Positions 19,262 to 27,601 are shown, counted from the stretch's first letter. The stretch is DNA of 64,000 nt from Leclercia pneumoniae (GCF_017348915.1 NZ_CP071383.1:3534001-3598000), one strand, 5' to 3'. Program-made: numbers and translations. Notes: generated by a model from the sequence alone, not told the origin.

Positions 19262-20015
19262 CGCCTATCTCCTGGTGAATACGTAAAAGCTGTTGGTTAA
19301 AAAACGCCGCGTTATCGAGGTAGCTGGCGTGCCCGGCCTGGGGAATAGAGGTAAACGGCATGCCGTAGCGCAGCGCCAGCCCCTGCACCTGCTCGGGTTG
19401 GGTGATGGCATCCTGCTCGCCGCACCAGGCTTCAAAGGTGCCCGAATAGCGCGTCAGCCAGCCGTGGATATCGTCGTGGGCCAGCATCCACGCGGCGGCG
19501 AGATAGCCTTCCGGGCGCAGGGCGCGCATGCCCGTCGCAACGGTCGCGATATCCTCCGCGCGCGCGCCGGGGCGCAGCAGCTTCGCCGCACGGGTCTGGG
19601 CGAGTATGTCGCCGCCCAGCGCGATCTGCTGCTCGCGGTTGCGCCACACCTGCTCACGCTGCTCCGGCGCGGCCTGGCCGTAGCCCTGCGCCGCGTCCGC
19701 CAGCACCAGATGCTGCACGCGTTGCGGAAACTTCGCGGCAAAGGCGCTGGCAACCAGCGCCCCCAGCGAGTGCCCGACCAGCACCGCCTGCCAGACGCCC
19801 GCGCGATCGAGCATCGCCGCCAGCGCGTCGGCGTAATCGCCCGCGTTCGCGCGTTCGGTCGAGAGCATCGGGCTTTCGCCATACCCGGGCATGTCCCACG
19901 CCAGCACGCGAAAACCGCTCAGCGCCATCTGCTTATGCCAGGAGGCCGCGCCGGAGCTGATACCGTGCAGCAGCATCAGCGGCGTGCCGCTTCCCTGTTC
20001 GCGAAAGCCCGTCAT
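19245..20015 (-). CDS. Alpha/beta hydrolase
   Basis: A 256-residue alpha/beta hydrolase. The oxyanion-hole motif LLHGISSGAASWHKQM is at about 18-33, the nucleophile elbow GHSLGALVAS at about 82-91, and the catalytic His is probably in PQAGHASYLD at about 226-235. The family includes meta-cleavage-product hydrolases (C-C bond cleavage), esterases and lactonases. Next to an extradiol-like VOC protein, ring-fission-product hydrolysis is a reasonable guess but not proven. A strong AAGGAGG precedes the ATG. Confidence 0.87.
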   Translation of the reverse strand: MTGFREQGSGTPLMLLHGISSGAASWHKQMALSGFRVLAWDMPGYGESPMLSTERANAGDYADALAAMLDRAGVWQAVLVGHSLGALVASAFAAKFPQRVQHLVLADAAQGYGQAAPEQREQVWRNREQQIALGGDILAQTRAAKLLRPGARAEDIATVATGMRALRPEGYLAAAWMLAHDDIHGWLTRYSGTFEAWCGEQDAITQPEQVQGLALRYGMPFTSIPQAGHASYLDNAAFFNQQLLRIHQEIGDECTH

Positions 20016-20024
20016 ACCGCCTCC

Positions 20025-20555
20025 TTACCCGCGCTTCACTTTAGAGAGCGGATGATCGGCCGGATAGGTTGGGACTTCCGGCTTGTTGGTTCCCAGCATT
20101 ACGCACATCAGCGCCTCTTCTTCGCCGTGGTTAAACAGCCCGCGGTAGATGCCTGGCGGAACGGAGATCAGGTCGCGCTCGCGCAGCACGGTTTCGGTGT
20201 AGTTGTCGCCGTCCTGAATCATCAGGGTGATCTGCCCTTTGAGCATGAAGAAGACCTCTTCCACGTCGTCGTGCAGGTGCAGCGGCCCTTCGCACTTCGA
20301 CGGCAATACCATGGTGGAAAAGGTGAAGTGGTCGGCCTGAACGGTATTGGTGTCGTTCGCCACGCCGGTTGCGCCGGTGCCGATATAGCGCATCTGCGCG
20401 CGGCGGTATTTCGGGTCATAGTCGGCCTGGAACTTCAGGGCGTTCCAGTCGTATTTGCGGCCTTCAAAGCGCGCAATGCGCGACTCGACCCACTCTTCCA
20501 TGGTCAGATGGTCAGGCTTAATGCCCGGTTTTGCAGTTACGGTTGAATCAGTCAT
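20025..20555 (-). CDS. Cupin-domain protein
   Basis: A 176-residue single-domain cupin. The metal-binding motif 1 is seen as GPLHLHDDVEEVFFMLKGQ at about 91-109, with two His and a Glu in the usual spacing. The second motif, around NHGEEEALMCVMLG, is partly degenerate. Cupins of this sort are dioxygenases, isomerases or sensors. It lies 9 bp after the MFS transporter gene. A metal-dependent step on a ring or open-chain intermediate is possible, but no function can be assigned. Confidence 0.83.
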   Translation of the reverse strand: MTDSTVTAKPGIKPDHLTMEEWVESRIARFEGRKYDWNALKFQADYDPKYRRAQMRYIGTGATGVANDTNTVQADHFTFSTMVLPSKCEGPLHLHDDVEEVFFMLKGQITLMIQDGDNYTETVLRERDLISVPPGIYRGLFNHGEEEALMCVMLGTNKPEVPTYPADHPLSKVKRG

Positions 20556-20565
20556 GACACTCTCC

Positions 20566-21822
20566 TCAGTAACGTCTCAGCAGCGGCAGTAACAGGACGC
20601 AGCCCACCGCCGCCATCACCGCCAGAAAAATCAGTCCGGAATCCATGCTGTGGGTGAAGGCGATAAGCGCCCCCATCACCGCGGGCGACAGCGCCCCCGC
20701 AAAGTTTCCCAGCCCGTTGAAAATGCCGCCCGCCGTCGCGCTCACCCGGGGATGGGTAGCCTTCGCCAGCAGGGCGAAAATGTTCGGCGCACCCGTGCCC
20801 CACATAAAGGTGCTAAAGCTCATCGCCGCGATAATCGTCAGGGGCGTATCAAGGTGCATCACCGCCGTCAGCCCGACGGCTGCGCCCGCCATGGAGATAA
20901 AACAGGCCGCCGCGCGCTTATCGACGCGGTCCGAAAGCCAGGCGCCAATCACTTCGCCCGCCAGCATGGCGATAAACGGCATCGACGACAGCCAGCCCGC
21001 GTGCTCCAGATGAATGCCCTTGCCCTTGATCAGGTAGCCCGGCAGCCAGCCGTTGATCCCCCACAGATAGGTGAGAAAGGCGACGTTAAAGACGCAGATT
21101 ATCCAGAAGTGCGGGCTGACAAACAGCTCGCGCCGCGCCGCACGCCGCTCGTCCCGTGATGCCTGCGTGGTTGTCGGCTTCACGTCGAGACGAATACCGC
21201 GCAGGCCTATGCGCACAAAGATCAGCACCGGCACGGTGAGCATCGCCATGACAAAGAAGGTGCTTTGCCAGCCGAAAGTGTTGAGCAGCCAGAGGGAGAG
21301 CGGGAAACCAATTGCCGCGCCCACCGGCGTACCGAGCAGCCACAGCATGGTGGCGCGCGCCTGCAGATGTTGCGGGAAGTTATGGCGCACGATGGCGAAC
21401 GCCAGCGGGAACAGCGGCCCTTCGGCGATGCCCAGCAGAATGCGCAGAACAATCATCACCGTGTAGTTATGGGTGAAGCCCATCGCCACCATCAGCACGC
21501 ACCACACCGCCATCATCCCGGTGAGCAGGCGCAGCGGCGGGATTTTGTCCCCCAGCCCGCTAAGTAGAACCGATGAAAAGCCGTAGCTCAGCAGAAATAC
21601 GCTCATCAGGATGCCGAGGCGCGTGGTGTCAAAATCGATCCCCATCGCCTGCTGGAAATGGCTATCGGAAAACAGTGCCGCGATACTGATTTTGTCGAAA
21701 AACGCCAGCAGCACGCAGGCCAGCAGCGACAGCGGGATAGCCCAGCGTACGGCTTTTTCAGGCGTGCGGGTTCCCTCGCCGCTCGCCTCTGCGGGCGCGG
21801 CGTTGGTCTCGAATGTGGTCAT
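20566..21822 (-). CDS. MFS transporter (anion:cation symporter type)
   Basis: A 418-residue inner-membrane transporter with about 12 predicted helices. The first cytoplasmic loop (SGLGDKIPPLRLL), the GIAEGPLFPLAFAIVRHNFP segment and the FDKISIAALF helix start resemble the ACS family (4-hydroxyphenylacetate, phthalate and glucarate-type permeases). It is inside the catabolic operon, between the ferredoxin reductase and the cupin. It probably imports the acid substrate or an intermediate. A second, related MFS gene lies at the other end of the cluster. Confidence 0.88.
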   Translation of the reverse strand: MTTFETNAAPAEASGEGTRTPEKAVRWAIPLSLLACVLLAFFDKISIAALFSDSHFQQAMGIDFDTTRLGILMSVFLLSYGFSSVLLSGLGDKIPPLRLLTGMMAVWCVLMVAMGFTHNYTVMIVLRILLGIAEGPLFPLAFAIVRHNFPQHLQARATMLWLLGTPVGAAIGFPLSLWLLNTFGWQSTFFVMAMLTVPVLIFVRIGLRGIRLDVKPTTTQASRDERRAARRELFVSPHFWIICVFNVAFLTYLWGINGWLPGYLIKGKGIHLEHAGWLSSMPFIAMLAGEVIGAWLSDRVDKRAAACFISMAGAAVGLTAVMHLDTPLTIIAAMSFSTFMWGTGAPNIFALLAKATHPRVSATAGGIFNGLGNFAGALSPAVMGALIAFTHSMDSGLIFLAVMAAVGCVLLLPLLRRY

Positions 21823-21847
21823 GTCTCCCCCTACGGGTGCGGGTTAG

Positions 21848-23035
21848 CTATCGCAGTGACATCAGTGAAAAGGCCGGGTCGCTCAGCGGCACGTCCGATA
21901 AGTCTCGTCCCGCCGCCATCCAGCGCTTCGCCAGCTTGACGGTACGCGCGTCGTTAAAGGCTACCAGCTGCGTCAACCGTCCGCCGTCATCCAGCGAGAA
22001 GAACAGCGCGTTATCACGAACGACGGTTTTGCCGCCAGGCTGCGGAATGCCGAGGATCTGAATGTTGTGCTGATATTGATCCGACCACAGCCACGGTGCG
22101 TCGTCGTAGCCCGGCGCGTCTGGGTTAAGCATTGCTTTCGCCGTCGCCACCGCCTGATTCTGGGCGAAGGCCCACGACTGGATGCACAGCCCGTAGTGGT
22201 GATGCTGCGCGACATCGCCCGCGGCAAAGATGGCCGGATCCGACGTGCGCCCCTGCGCGTCCACCACGATCCCACGGTCGGTCTTCAGCCCGGCGTCGCG
22301 GGCCAGCTCAAGGTTCAGATCGACGCCGATCCCCACCACCACCGCATCGAAGATTTCGCGTTTGCCGTCGCAGTGGAGCACCGGCAGACCGTTGTGATCG
22401 TCAAGTTCCAGCGCGCCGCAGCCGGTGCGGATATCCACGCCCTGCTCGCGATGGATCTTCTCCAGCTGTCGGGAGACCTCGCCGCTCACCGAGCGCATGC
22501 ACAGGGCAGGCTGCTGCTCGAACAGCGTAACCGCCACGCCACTTTTGCGCGCCGAGGCGGCAATCTCCAGGCCGATCCAGCCGCCGCCGACAATCGCCAG
22601 GGTGTTGCTTTGCGCCAGACGCGCTTTCAGGCGCTGCGCGTCCTGCCAGTGGCGCAGGGTGTAGACCTGCGGATGTTTTGCCCACGTCTCGCCCGGCAGA
22701 CGCGCCCGCCCACCGGTCGCAATTAAAAGGATGTTGTAACTAAGGAGCTCACCATTGCTTAAATGTACCTTTTTCGCGGCGCGATCGATCTGCGTGGCGC
22801 GTAAAGGGCGGTACCAGGTCAGATTCAGCGCCTGCTGGGCCTCTTCAGCAAACAGGCGCGGCAGCGCGGCATCGGCGTCCAGCAACGCGGCTTTCGAAAG
22901 CGGCGGGCGCTCATAAAAATCCCACTCCTCTTCCGCCACCACGCAAATCTCGCCGTCAAAGCCGTCGTCGCGCAGGGTTTTCGCCGCCCAGGCACCCGCC
23001 TGGCCGCCGCCGATAATGACAATGCGCGAGGTCAT
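21848..23035 (-). CDS. Ferredoxin reductase, FAD/NAD(P)-dependent (aromatic dioxygenase type)
   Basis: A 395-residue flavoprotein like the HcaD/BenC-type and rubredoxin reductases. It passes electrons from NAD(P)H through FAD to a Rieske ferredoxin. The FAD motif IIGGGQAGAWAAKTLRDDG is at about 7-25, YERPPLSKAALLD at about 41-53, the second Rossmann motif AIVGGGWIGLEIAAS at about 147-161, and AAGDVAQ at about 271-277. It overlaps the VOC gene by 4 bp. With the Rieske ferredoxin and oxygenase of the same operon it completes a three-component oxygenase. Confidence 0.9.
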   Translation of the reverse strand: MTSRIVIIGGGQAGAWAAKTLRDDGFDGEICVVAEEEWDFYERPPLSKAALLDADAALPRLFAEEAQQALNLTWYRPLRATQIDRAAKKVHLSNGELLSYNILLIATGGRARLPGETWAKHPQVYTLRHWQDAQRLKARLAQSNTLAIVGGGWIGLEIAASARKSGVAVTLFEQQPALCMRSVSGEVSRQLEKIHREQGVDIRTGCGALELDDHNGLPVLHCDGKREIFDAVVVGIGVDLNLELARDAGLKTDRGIVVDAQGRTSDPAIFAAGDVAQHHHYGLCIQSWAFAQNQAVATAKAMLNPDAPGYDDAPWLWSDQYQHNIQILGIPQPGGKTVVRDNALFFSLDDGGRLTQLVAFNDARTVKLAKRWMAAGRDLSDVPLSDPAFSLMSLR

Positions 23036-23958
23036 ACCGCCTCCGGCTTTTTCTGCTGGCGGCGCGTGTCATGGTCAATCCCGCCCTCTACTGCCCATTC
23101 GGTAAAGGAGATCAGGGAGTGTTCCAGCTCACGCGGCTGCCAGTTTTCGGTCAGGTAGTCGTCGTTGGTGTAGTACTCAAACGCGCCGCCGGTCGGGCTG
23201 TTGACGTACCAGAAGTAGGCGGACGACACCGGATGGCGGCCCGGCCCGATAAAGGTGCTCCAGTCGTTTTTATTCATCGCAATGCCGCCGCCGATCACCT
23301 CGTGAATGTCGCGCACGGTAAAGGCGACGTGGTTCAGGCCGCGCTTGCGATTCGGCAACTGGAGCAGGAAAAGATTGTGATGGCCGCCACGCGGGCCACA
23401 GCGCAGGAACACGGCGCGGTTGATGTAGCGGTCAGAAACCTGGAAGCCAAGCACCTCGCGGTAGAACTTTTCTACTGCCGCCAGCTCCTCGACGAAGAAG
23501 ACCACGTGACCAACGTTGATCGGCTGAGCGCGGTCGTACACCGGGCTTGGCGTGTCGATGCGGCGGGCGTCGCCCCACTGGTTAATCGGCTCGACGTTCA
23601 GCTCAACCGGCACCTGCTGGCTCACCTGTACGCGCAGGGTCATACTGTTCGGATCAAGACACTCCAGCGCGTCCCCCACCTGGCGAAAGCCGGGCTGCTG
23701 CGCCAGCTTCGGGCGCAACGCATCCAGCTCGTCCTGGGTCGCCACCGCCCAGGTCATGCGGCGCAGGGTGTTGCCCGCTTCAAACGCCGGCGGCAGGTCG
23801 GGGCTGTCAATTGGGTTGAGCTCAACGCGCGCGCCGCTCAGGGTGGTAAAACGCTGGCCGCTGGCATCGCCCGTCAGGCCAAAATCACGCATAAATTTGG
23901 CGCAGTGCGTCAGGTTATCAACGCCAAATTCCAGCTTTTCAATTCCGGTTACACTCAT
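23032..23958 (-). CDS. VOC-superfamily, type I extradiol dioxygenase-like protein
   Basis: Two tandem VOC modules, about 308 residues from the ATG at 23956-23958 (MSVTGIEKLEFGVDNL). An in-frame upstream extension begins at 24012 without a good ribosome site. In the C-terminal module the likely metal ligands are the His in NVGHVVFFVEE, the His in LNHVAFTVRD and the Glu in GGAFEYYTND, the 2-His-1-Glu set of extradiol ring-cleaving dioxygenases. It could open a catechol-like ring made by the Rieske system. It starts after IclR and overlaps the reductase gene by 4 bp. Confidence 0.83.
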   Translation of the reverse strand: MSVTGIEKLEFGVDNLTHCAKFMRDFGLTGDASGQRFTTLSGARVELNPIDSPDLPPAFEAGNTLRRMTWAVATQDELDALRPKLAQQPGFRQVGDALECLDPNSMTLRVQVSQQVPVELNVEPINQWGDARRIDTPSPVYDRAQPINVGHVVFFVEELAAVEKFYREVLGFQVSDRYINRAVFLRCGPRGGHHNLFLLQLPNRKRGLNHVAFTVRDIHEVIGGGIAMNKNDWSTFIGPGRHPVSSAYFWYVNSPTGGAFEYYTNDDYLTENWQPRELEHSLISFTEWAVEGGIDHDTRRQQKKPEAV

Positions 23959-24036
23959 CGTTCGTTGCCTCATCTGGCCCAAATTGGGCGTAAAACATGC
24001 CCGACGCAGCAAAGCGCCTGACGTTAATTCACTGAT

Positions 24037-24825
24037 TTAACTGGCCTGTGACAAATATCCTAAGAAGCCAGAGATCTTATCCGCCGCCAGACGGACCTCG
24101 TTTTGCAGGCGCTCGCGGTCGGTCCGGGGGATCTCCTCTGACGGCACCAGAATGCTGACCACCGCCGCCACCCGTCCGCTGCGGTCATACACCGGATAGA
24201 CGATGGAGGAGATGCCGTGGCGGAAGAAAGATTCGCCAATGACAAACCCGCGGGCTTTGTCCTGCTGCACCATCTGCCACAGCGCTTCGCGGTCATGAAG
24301 CTGCCCCGGCGTGTTGCCCGGCAGGCGCTCGTGCGGGAACAGGTGTTCAAAGTCAGCGCGCGAAATATCGGTCAGCAGCATGCGGCCAAGCGAGGTGCAG
24401 TGCACCGGCAGGCGGGTGCCAATACTTACCTGGTTGATGCGCGAACCGGCTGCGCTGACGCGGGCGACGTAAATAATGTCGCGCCCGTCGCGGATCGCCA
24501 GATGGCTGCTGCACTGGCTGACGTCGCGCAACTGTTCAATAACCGGCTGGCCGACCTGCGCCACGTCCAGCGAGGCGATGTACTCAAAGCCCAGACGCAG
24601 CACGTTCATGCCGAGCGAGAAAGTATTGGTGCGCACGTTGCGCTCCAGAAATCCCATGTATTCCAGCGTCTGCACCACGCGATAGGCGGTCGCTTTTGGC
24701 ATATCCACCAGCCGGTGCAGCTCGGCAAAGGTCAGATCGCGGTGCTGCTCGCCGAAGGCCAACAGCAGCTGGAGACCGCGCTCCAGCCCTGGCACGAGAT
24801 ACTTCACTTCACGATCGTTTTCCAT
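24037..24825 (-). CDS. IclR-family transcriptional regulator
   Basis: About 262 residues with an N-terminal winged helix-turn-helix (LERGLQLLLAFGEQ, then FAELHRLVDMPKATAYRVVQ at about 36-55) and a C-terminal GAF-like effector domain. The start may be the ATG at 24825 or the GTG two codons earlier. IclR proteins often control aromatic catabolism by binding palindromes in the target promoter. The three GTTTCA-N4-TGAAAC dyads upstream of the ferredoxin are the obvious candidate sites. It is encoded within the operon it probably controls. Confidence 0.9.
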   Translation of the reverse strand: MENDREVKYLVPGLERGLQLLLAFGEQHRDLTFAELHRLVDMPKATAYRVVQTLEYMGFLERNVRTNTFSLGMNVLRLGFEYIASLDVAQVGQPVIEQLRDVSQCSSHLAIRDGRDIIYVARVSAAGSRINQVSIGTRLPVHCTSLGRMLLTDISRADFEHLFPHERLPGNTPGQLHDREALWQMVQQDKARGFVIGESFFRHGISSIVYPVYDRSGRVAAVVSILVPSEEIPRTDRERLQNEVRLAADKISGFLGYLSQAS

Positions 24826-24837
24826 ATTCACCAGGCC

Positions 24838-25587
24838 TCAGTTAAAGACAAAACCGCCGTTGACCGGAATCAGCTGCCCGGTAATGAACCGCGACAGATC
24901 GCTTAACAGCCAGACCACGCTGCCCGTCACATCTTCCGGCTGCTGCGCGCCGGTTAACGCGCGGCCATTTTCGTACAGCTGATGGCGTTCGGCGGGCACA
25001 TATTCGGTCGCCTCGACGCGGGTTAATCCCGGCGCGATGGCATTGATGCGGATACGTTTTTCACCCAGCTCACGGGCCATCGAGCGGGTCATGGCAATCA
25101 CCGCGCCCTTGCTGGCAACATAGGCCATCAGGCGCGGTGCACCCCACAGCGCGGTGTCGGAAGCGACGTTCACAATCCCGGCCCCCTCGCGCAGCAGCGG
25201 CACGGCGGCGCGCGTCACCAGCCAGGTGCCCTTGACGTTAACGCTCATCACCCGATCCCAGAGATCCGGATCGTAATCGAGCATGTTTTTGCCCCCCACG
25301 CCGGTCGCCATGGCTGCGTTATTCACCAGCCCGTCAATCTGGCCCTGCTCGCCGATGGCGCTGAATACCTGCTCAATGGCGTGCGGATCGGCCAGATCGA
25401 TTATGTGGGATTCAATTTCATAGCCCTGCTCACGCAGCCCGTGCGCGCTTTCGGCCAGCTCGCCCTTCAGGATGTCGCACATCACCACCGCCGCCCCCTG
25501 CTCTGCGCAGGCTTTAGCAAAGTGATAGCCCAGCCCGCGCGCGGCGCCGGTCACGACGATGCGCTTCCCGCTCAGCAGGCCGTTCAT
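24838..25587 (-). CDS. SDR-family dehydrogenase
   Basis: A 249-residue classical short-chain dehydrogenase. The cofactor motif VTGAARGLGYHFAKACAEQG is at about 12-31, NNAAMATGVGG at about 88-98, and the intact catalytic YVASK at about 155-159. It starts within one base of the Rieske oxygenase stop, so the two are probably translated together. The pairing suggests oxidation of a cis-dihydrodiol or similar alcohol to a catechol, as in other Rieske pathways. The substrate is not known. Confidence 0.88.
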   Translation of the reverse strand: MNGLLSGKRIVVTGAARGLGYHFAKACAEQGAAVVMCDILKGELAESAHGLREQGYEIESHIIDLADPHAIEQVFSAIGEQGQIDGLVNNAAMATGVGGKNMLDYDPDLWDRVMSVNVKGTWLVTRAAVPLLREGAGIVNVASDTALWGAPRLMAYVASKGAVIAMTRSMARELGEKRIRINAIAPGLTRVEATEYVPAERHQLYENGRALTGAQQPEDVTGSVVWLLSDLSRFITGQLIPVNGGFVFN

Positions 25588-26609
25588 CAGGCGGCTCCCT
25601 GCTGTTCTTCCCGCATCGCCAGCTGCTCTTTTGCCGCCTTTTGCATCATGCGGCGCAGGCGGGAGAGGCCGACGTCGTGCTGGTACAGGTATTCATGCTC
25701 GCGGGCGTTCGGGGCGAGGCTTTCGAGTACCACGCGGTCCTGTTCGAGGACTTCCCAGTGCAGTTTCTCCAGGCGGTTGCGGTACATGAAGCGCCACATG
25801 TCGCGCTGCCAGCCCTGCACCCGGCGGATACGCCAGAAGAAGACGCGGCAGTTGTCGTTATCTTCCGGCACCACCATGCCGACGATAAAGAAGTGGCCGC
25901 CCGGCCCGAAACGCTTCTTATAAGGAATGGAGAGGCGCATCCAGCAGGTGCCGCTGTTGCCCAGCTCTACCCAGTCGAAGTTGATGCCGCTCTGCCCTTT
26001 TTTCTCAAAGATGAAGCCGGTTTTGGTCGGCTGCAGCACCATCTCCGCCTTGCGGTCCCCTTCCGCCATCGAGTGCGACGACGAGTGCAGATAGGTGCCG
26101 TGCATCGGGTCCATCACGTTTTCCAGCGCGTACTGGTAGTTGCATTTCCACCCGGCGGTGCAGAGGAAGTTGCTGAAATTGTCGGTGTCGGCGAGTTCAT
26201 CCGGGAAGCTCAGTTCATCCGGCTGCTGGTCAGCGGTAACGCCGAACCACAGGAAGATGGCCCCATGCGCCTCCTGCACGTTGTAGCTGCGGACGCACTG
26301 CTGGCCGACCAGCGGGCATTTATCCACCGCGGGTACATCTTTCACCTCGCCGTTACCCGCCACTTCCACGCCGTGATACCAGCAGGCGATGCGGTCGCCG
26401 AGATTCCAGCCCATAGACAGCCGCGCGCCGCGGTGTGGACAGCGATCTTCCAGCGCCTGCACCTGGCCGTCTTTGTTACGCCAGACCACAATCTGCTCGC
26501 CGAGACGGGTAATACCCACCGGCGCAGACTGCACTTCCCAGCTCGCCAGAACCGGATACCAGAGGCCGCGCAGACCTTTATCAAGATAGTGTTGTACGGG
26601 AGTCGTCAT
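25587..26609 (-). CDS. Rieske non-haem iron oxygenase, catalytic subunit
   Basis: A 340-residue ring-hydroxylating oxygenase. The Rieske [2Fe-2S] ligands are in CPHRGARLSMGWNLGD and then CWYH (C-x-H-x16-C-x2-H pattern) at about 58-80. The mononuclear iron site is ENVMDPMHGTYLH at about 165-177, whose Asp bridges the two centres and whose two His bind iron. It is short, like the one-subunit (alpha-only) oxygenases of the VanA/phthalate dioxygenase group, and there is no beta-subunit gene. A ferredoxin lies upstream and a reductase downstream, so electrons come from a separate chain. Confidence 0.9.
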   Translation of the reverse strand: MTTPVQHYLDKGLRGLWYPVLASWEVQSAPVGITRLGEQIVVWRNKDGQVQALEDRCPHRGARLSMGWNLGDRIACWYHGVEVAGNGEVKDVPAVDKCPLVGQQCVRSYNVQEAHGAIFLWFGVTADQQPDELSFPDELADTDNFSNFLCTAGWKCNYQYALENVMDPMHGTYLHSSSHSMAEGDRKAEMVLQPTKTGFIFEKKGQSGINFDWVELGNSGTCWMRLSIPYKKRFGPGGHFFIVGMVVPEDNDNCRVFFWRIRRVQGWQRDMWRFMYRNRLEKLHWEVLEQDRVVLESLAPNAREHEYLYQHDVGLSRLRRMMQKAAKEQLAMREEQQGAA

Positions 26610-26619
26610 CGCGTTGTCC

Positions 26620-26928
26620 TCAGTAGCCGTTAACCTGTAAGAATGCCTGGAAGCTGTTCTCGCTCCAGGGCTCGCCCTGCTGGTCGTGCAGGCGTGCGGA
26701 GTTCAGACCGTTCACCAGCTCCGGCAGGGTTTCCGCCCCCTACTCAAACAATTCTTCCAGGGTGGCGATAAGGTGCAGCTCCCAGTTTTCCGGCTCGCGG
26801 CTGCGGGTCTGCCAGATAATGTTCGGGTATTCGCCCGGCTTGTGGATCGCGCCGTTACCGCCCTCTGCCGGAGGGGTAAACTGGCGGCTTTCCGGCAGCG
26901 CCGGGTTAAAGTTCAGGGTCTCGCTCAT
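26620..26928 (-). pseudogene. Small operon protein (about 102 codons) interrupted by an in-frame amber codon
   Basis: The minus strand starts MSETLNFNPALPESRQF and reads 62 codons to a TAG at 26740-26742, then continues in the same frame for 39 more sense codons (GAETLPELVNGLNS ...) to a TGA at 26620. The total of 102 codons fills the gap between ferredoxin and oxygenase exactly, and the part after the stop looks like coding sequence. I believe such small proteins are annotated as recombinase-like helix domain proteins next to Rieske oxygenases. The TAG probably replaced a CAG (Gln). The effect on the pathway is unknown. The start overlaps the ferredoxin gene by 4 bp. Confidence 0.8.
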
Positions 26929-27248
26929 GCCACGGTCTCCTCGACAAAGGTAATCTGGATTTGGTTTTCAAAGACCCGAACCGGGTAGCGGTTGAGGTTG
27001 CGACCGCCAGGGCCATGCAGGCACTGGCCGGTTTTGACATCAAAAACCGCCTCATGCAGCGGGCATTCCACTTTGCCGTCTTCCACAAAGCCCTGGCTCA
27101 GCAGCGCGTAGGCGTGCGGACATACGTCTTCCAGCGCGTAATATTCACCGTCAATTAAATAAACGCCGATCTCTTTACCCTCGACGTTGCCGCTAAAAGG
27201 GAAATCTTCCTGTACTTGTTCTGCGTCACATACGCCTATCCAGCTCAT
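26925..27248 (-). CDS. Rieske [2Fe-2S] ferredoxin
   Basis: A 107-residue Rieske-type ferredoxin that shuttles electrons from the reductase to the oxygenase. The cluster ligands are CPHAYALLSQG at about 43 and CPLHEAVFD at about 62 (C-x-H ... C-x2-H). I chose the ATG at 27246-27248 (MSWIGVCDAEQV), which has a near-perfect GGAGGA upstream. The longer frame running back to 27362 would carry a non-Rieske, A+T-rich extension. It is the first gene of the 14-gene catabolic operon, with an operator-like palindrome 20 bp before its start. Confidence 0.92.
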   Translation of the reverse strand: MSWIGVCDAEQVQEDFPFSGNVEGKEIGVYLIDGEYYALEDVCPHAYALLSQGFVEDGKVECPLHEAVFDVKTGQCLHGPGGRNLNRYPVRVFENQIQITFVEETVA

Positions 27249-27267
27249 CGCGATCCTCCAGGCTTTT

Positions 27268-27283
27268 GTTTCATATATGAAAC
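27268..27283. promoter_or_regulatory. Operator-like palindrome, site 1
   Basis: GTTTCATATATGAAAC is a perfect 16-bp dyad just upstream of the ferredoxin ribosome site. Relative to the promoter at 27307-27334 it lies about 17-32 bp downstream of the expected transcription start, a position that fits repression. It shares the GTTTCA-N4-TGAAAC form with two sites on the other side of the intergenic region. Confidence 0.65.
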
Positions 27284-27306
27284 TCTGTTTCTTATTTAAT
27301 ACGGTC

Positions 27307-27334
27307 AATATAAAAGCGATGAATCTTTCGTCAA
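27307..27334 (-). promoter_or_regulatory. Sigma-70 promoter for the catabolic operon
   Basis: On the minus strand TTGACG (27329-27334), a 16-bp spacer and TATATT (27307-27312) form a good -35/-10 pair. It would start transcription near 27300, about 50 bp before the ferredoxin ATG. This is a pattern match only, with no transcript evidence. Confidence 0.55.
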
Positions 27335-27536
27335 GCGGCAATGTGACGAATTTGTTAAACAAAAGCCAATTAATTAACTAAGTGTGCAAAGGATCACGAA
27401 AAAATGCAGCGATATGAAATTTTCATTATTTAGGCGTGAGGAAATACGTTTTAGTAATGGACGTAAATATTCACCAAAAGATATTGACTAATTTTATCAT
27501 TCGTCATTAGAAATAAATAAAAGGGGTGCACGCGGA
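27335..27536. other. A+T-rich intergenic DNA between divergent catabolic genes
   Basis: About 200 bp without a gene, clearly more A+T-rich than the operon. I see no further copy of the 16-bp dyad here and no obvious RNA gene. It separates the two divergent promoters. Confidence 0.5.
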
Positions 27537-27552
27537 GTTTCACCTGTGAAAC
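27537..27552. promoter_or_regulatory. Operator-like palindrome, site 2
   Basis: GTTTCACCTGTGAAAC has perfect GTTTCA/TGAAAC arms around CCTG. Its centre lies 47 bp from that of site 3, close to four and a half helical turns. It is roughly 90 bp before the expected start of the transporter transcript, an upstream activator-type position. Confidence 0.65.
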
Positions 27553-27583
27553 TTATTTTAATTTTATTGTTTATTAACAACGA

Positions 27584-27599
27584 GTTTCACTGGTGAACC
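27584..27599. promoter_or_regulatory. Operator-like palindrome, site 3
   Basis: GTTTCACTGGTGAACC has the same arms as the other two sites with one mismatch in the right arm. It abuts the -35 element of the transporter promoter (27602), the usual place for a class II activator. Confidence 0.6.
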
Positions 27600-27601
27600 A
27601 T

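Noticed and set aside
17636..20546. Long open frames (up to 417 codons) on the plus strand opposite the catabolic genes
   Set aside because: They are antisense shadows in G+C-rich DNA, Arg/His/Gln-rich, with no ribosome sites or family motifs, while the minus strand carries clear enzymes.
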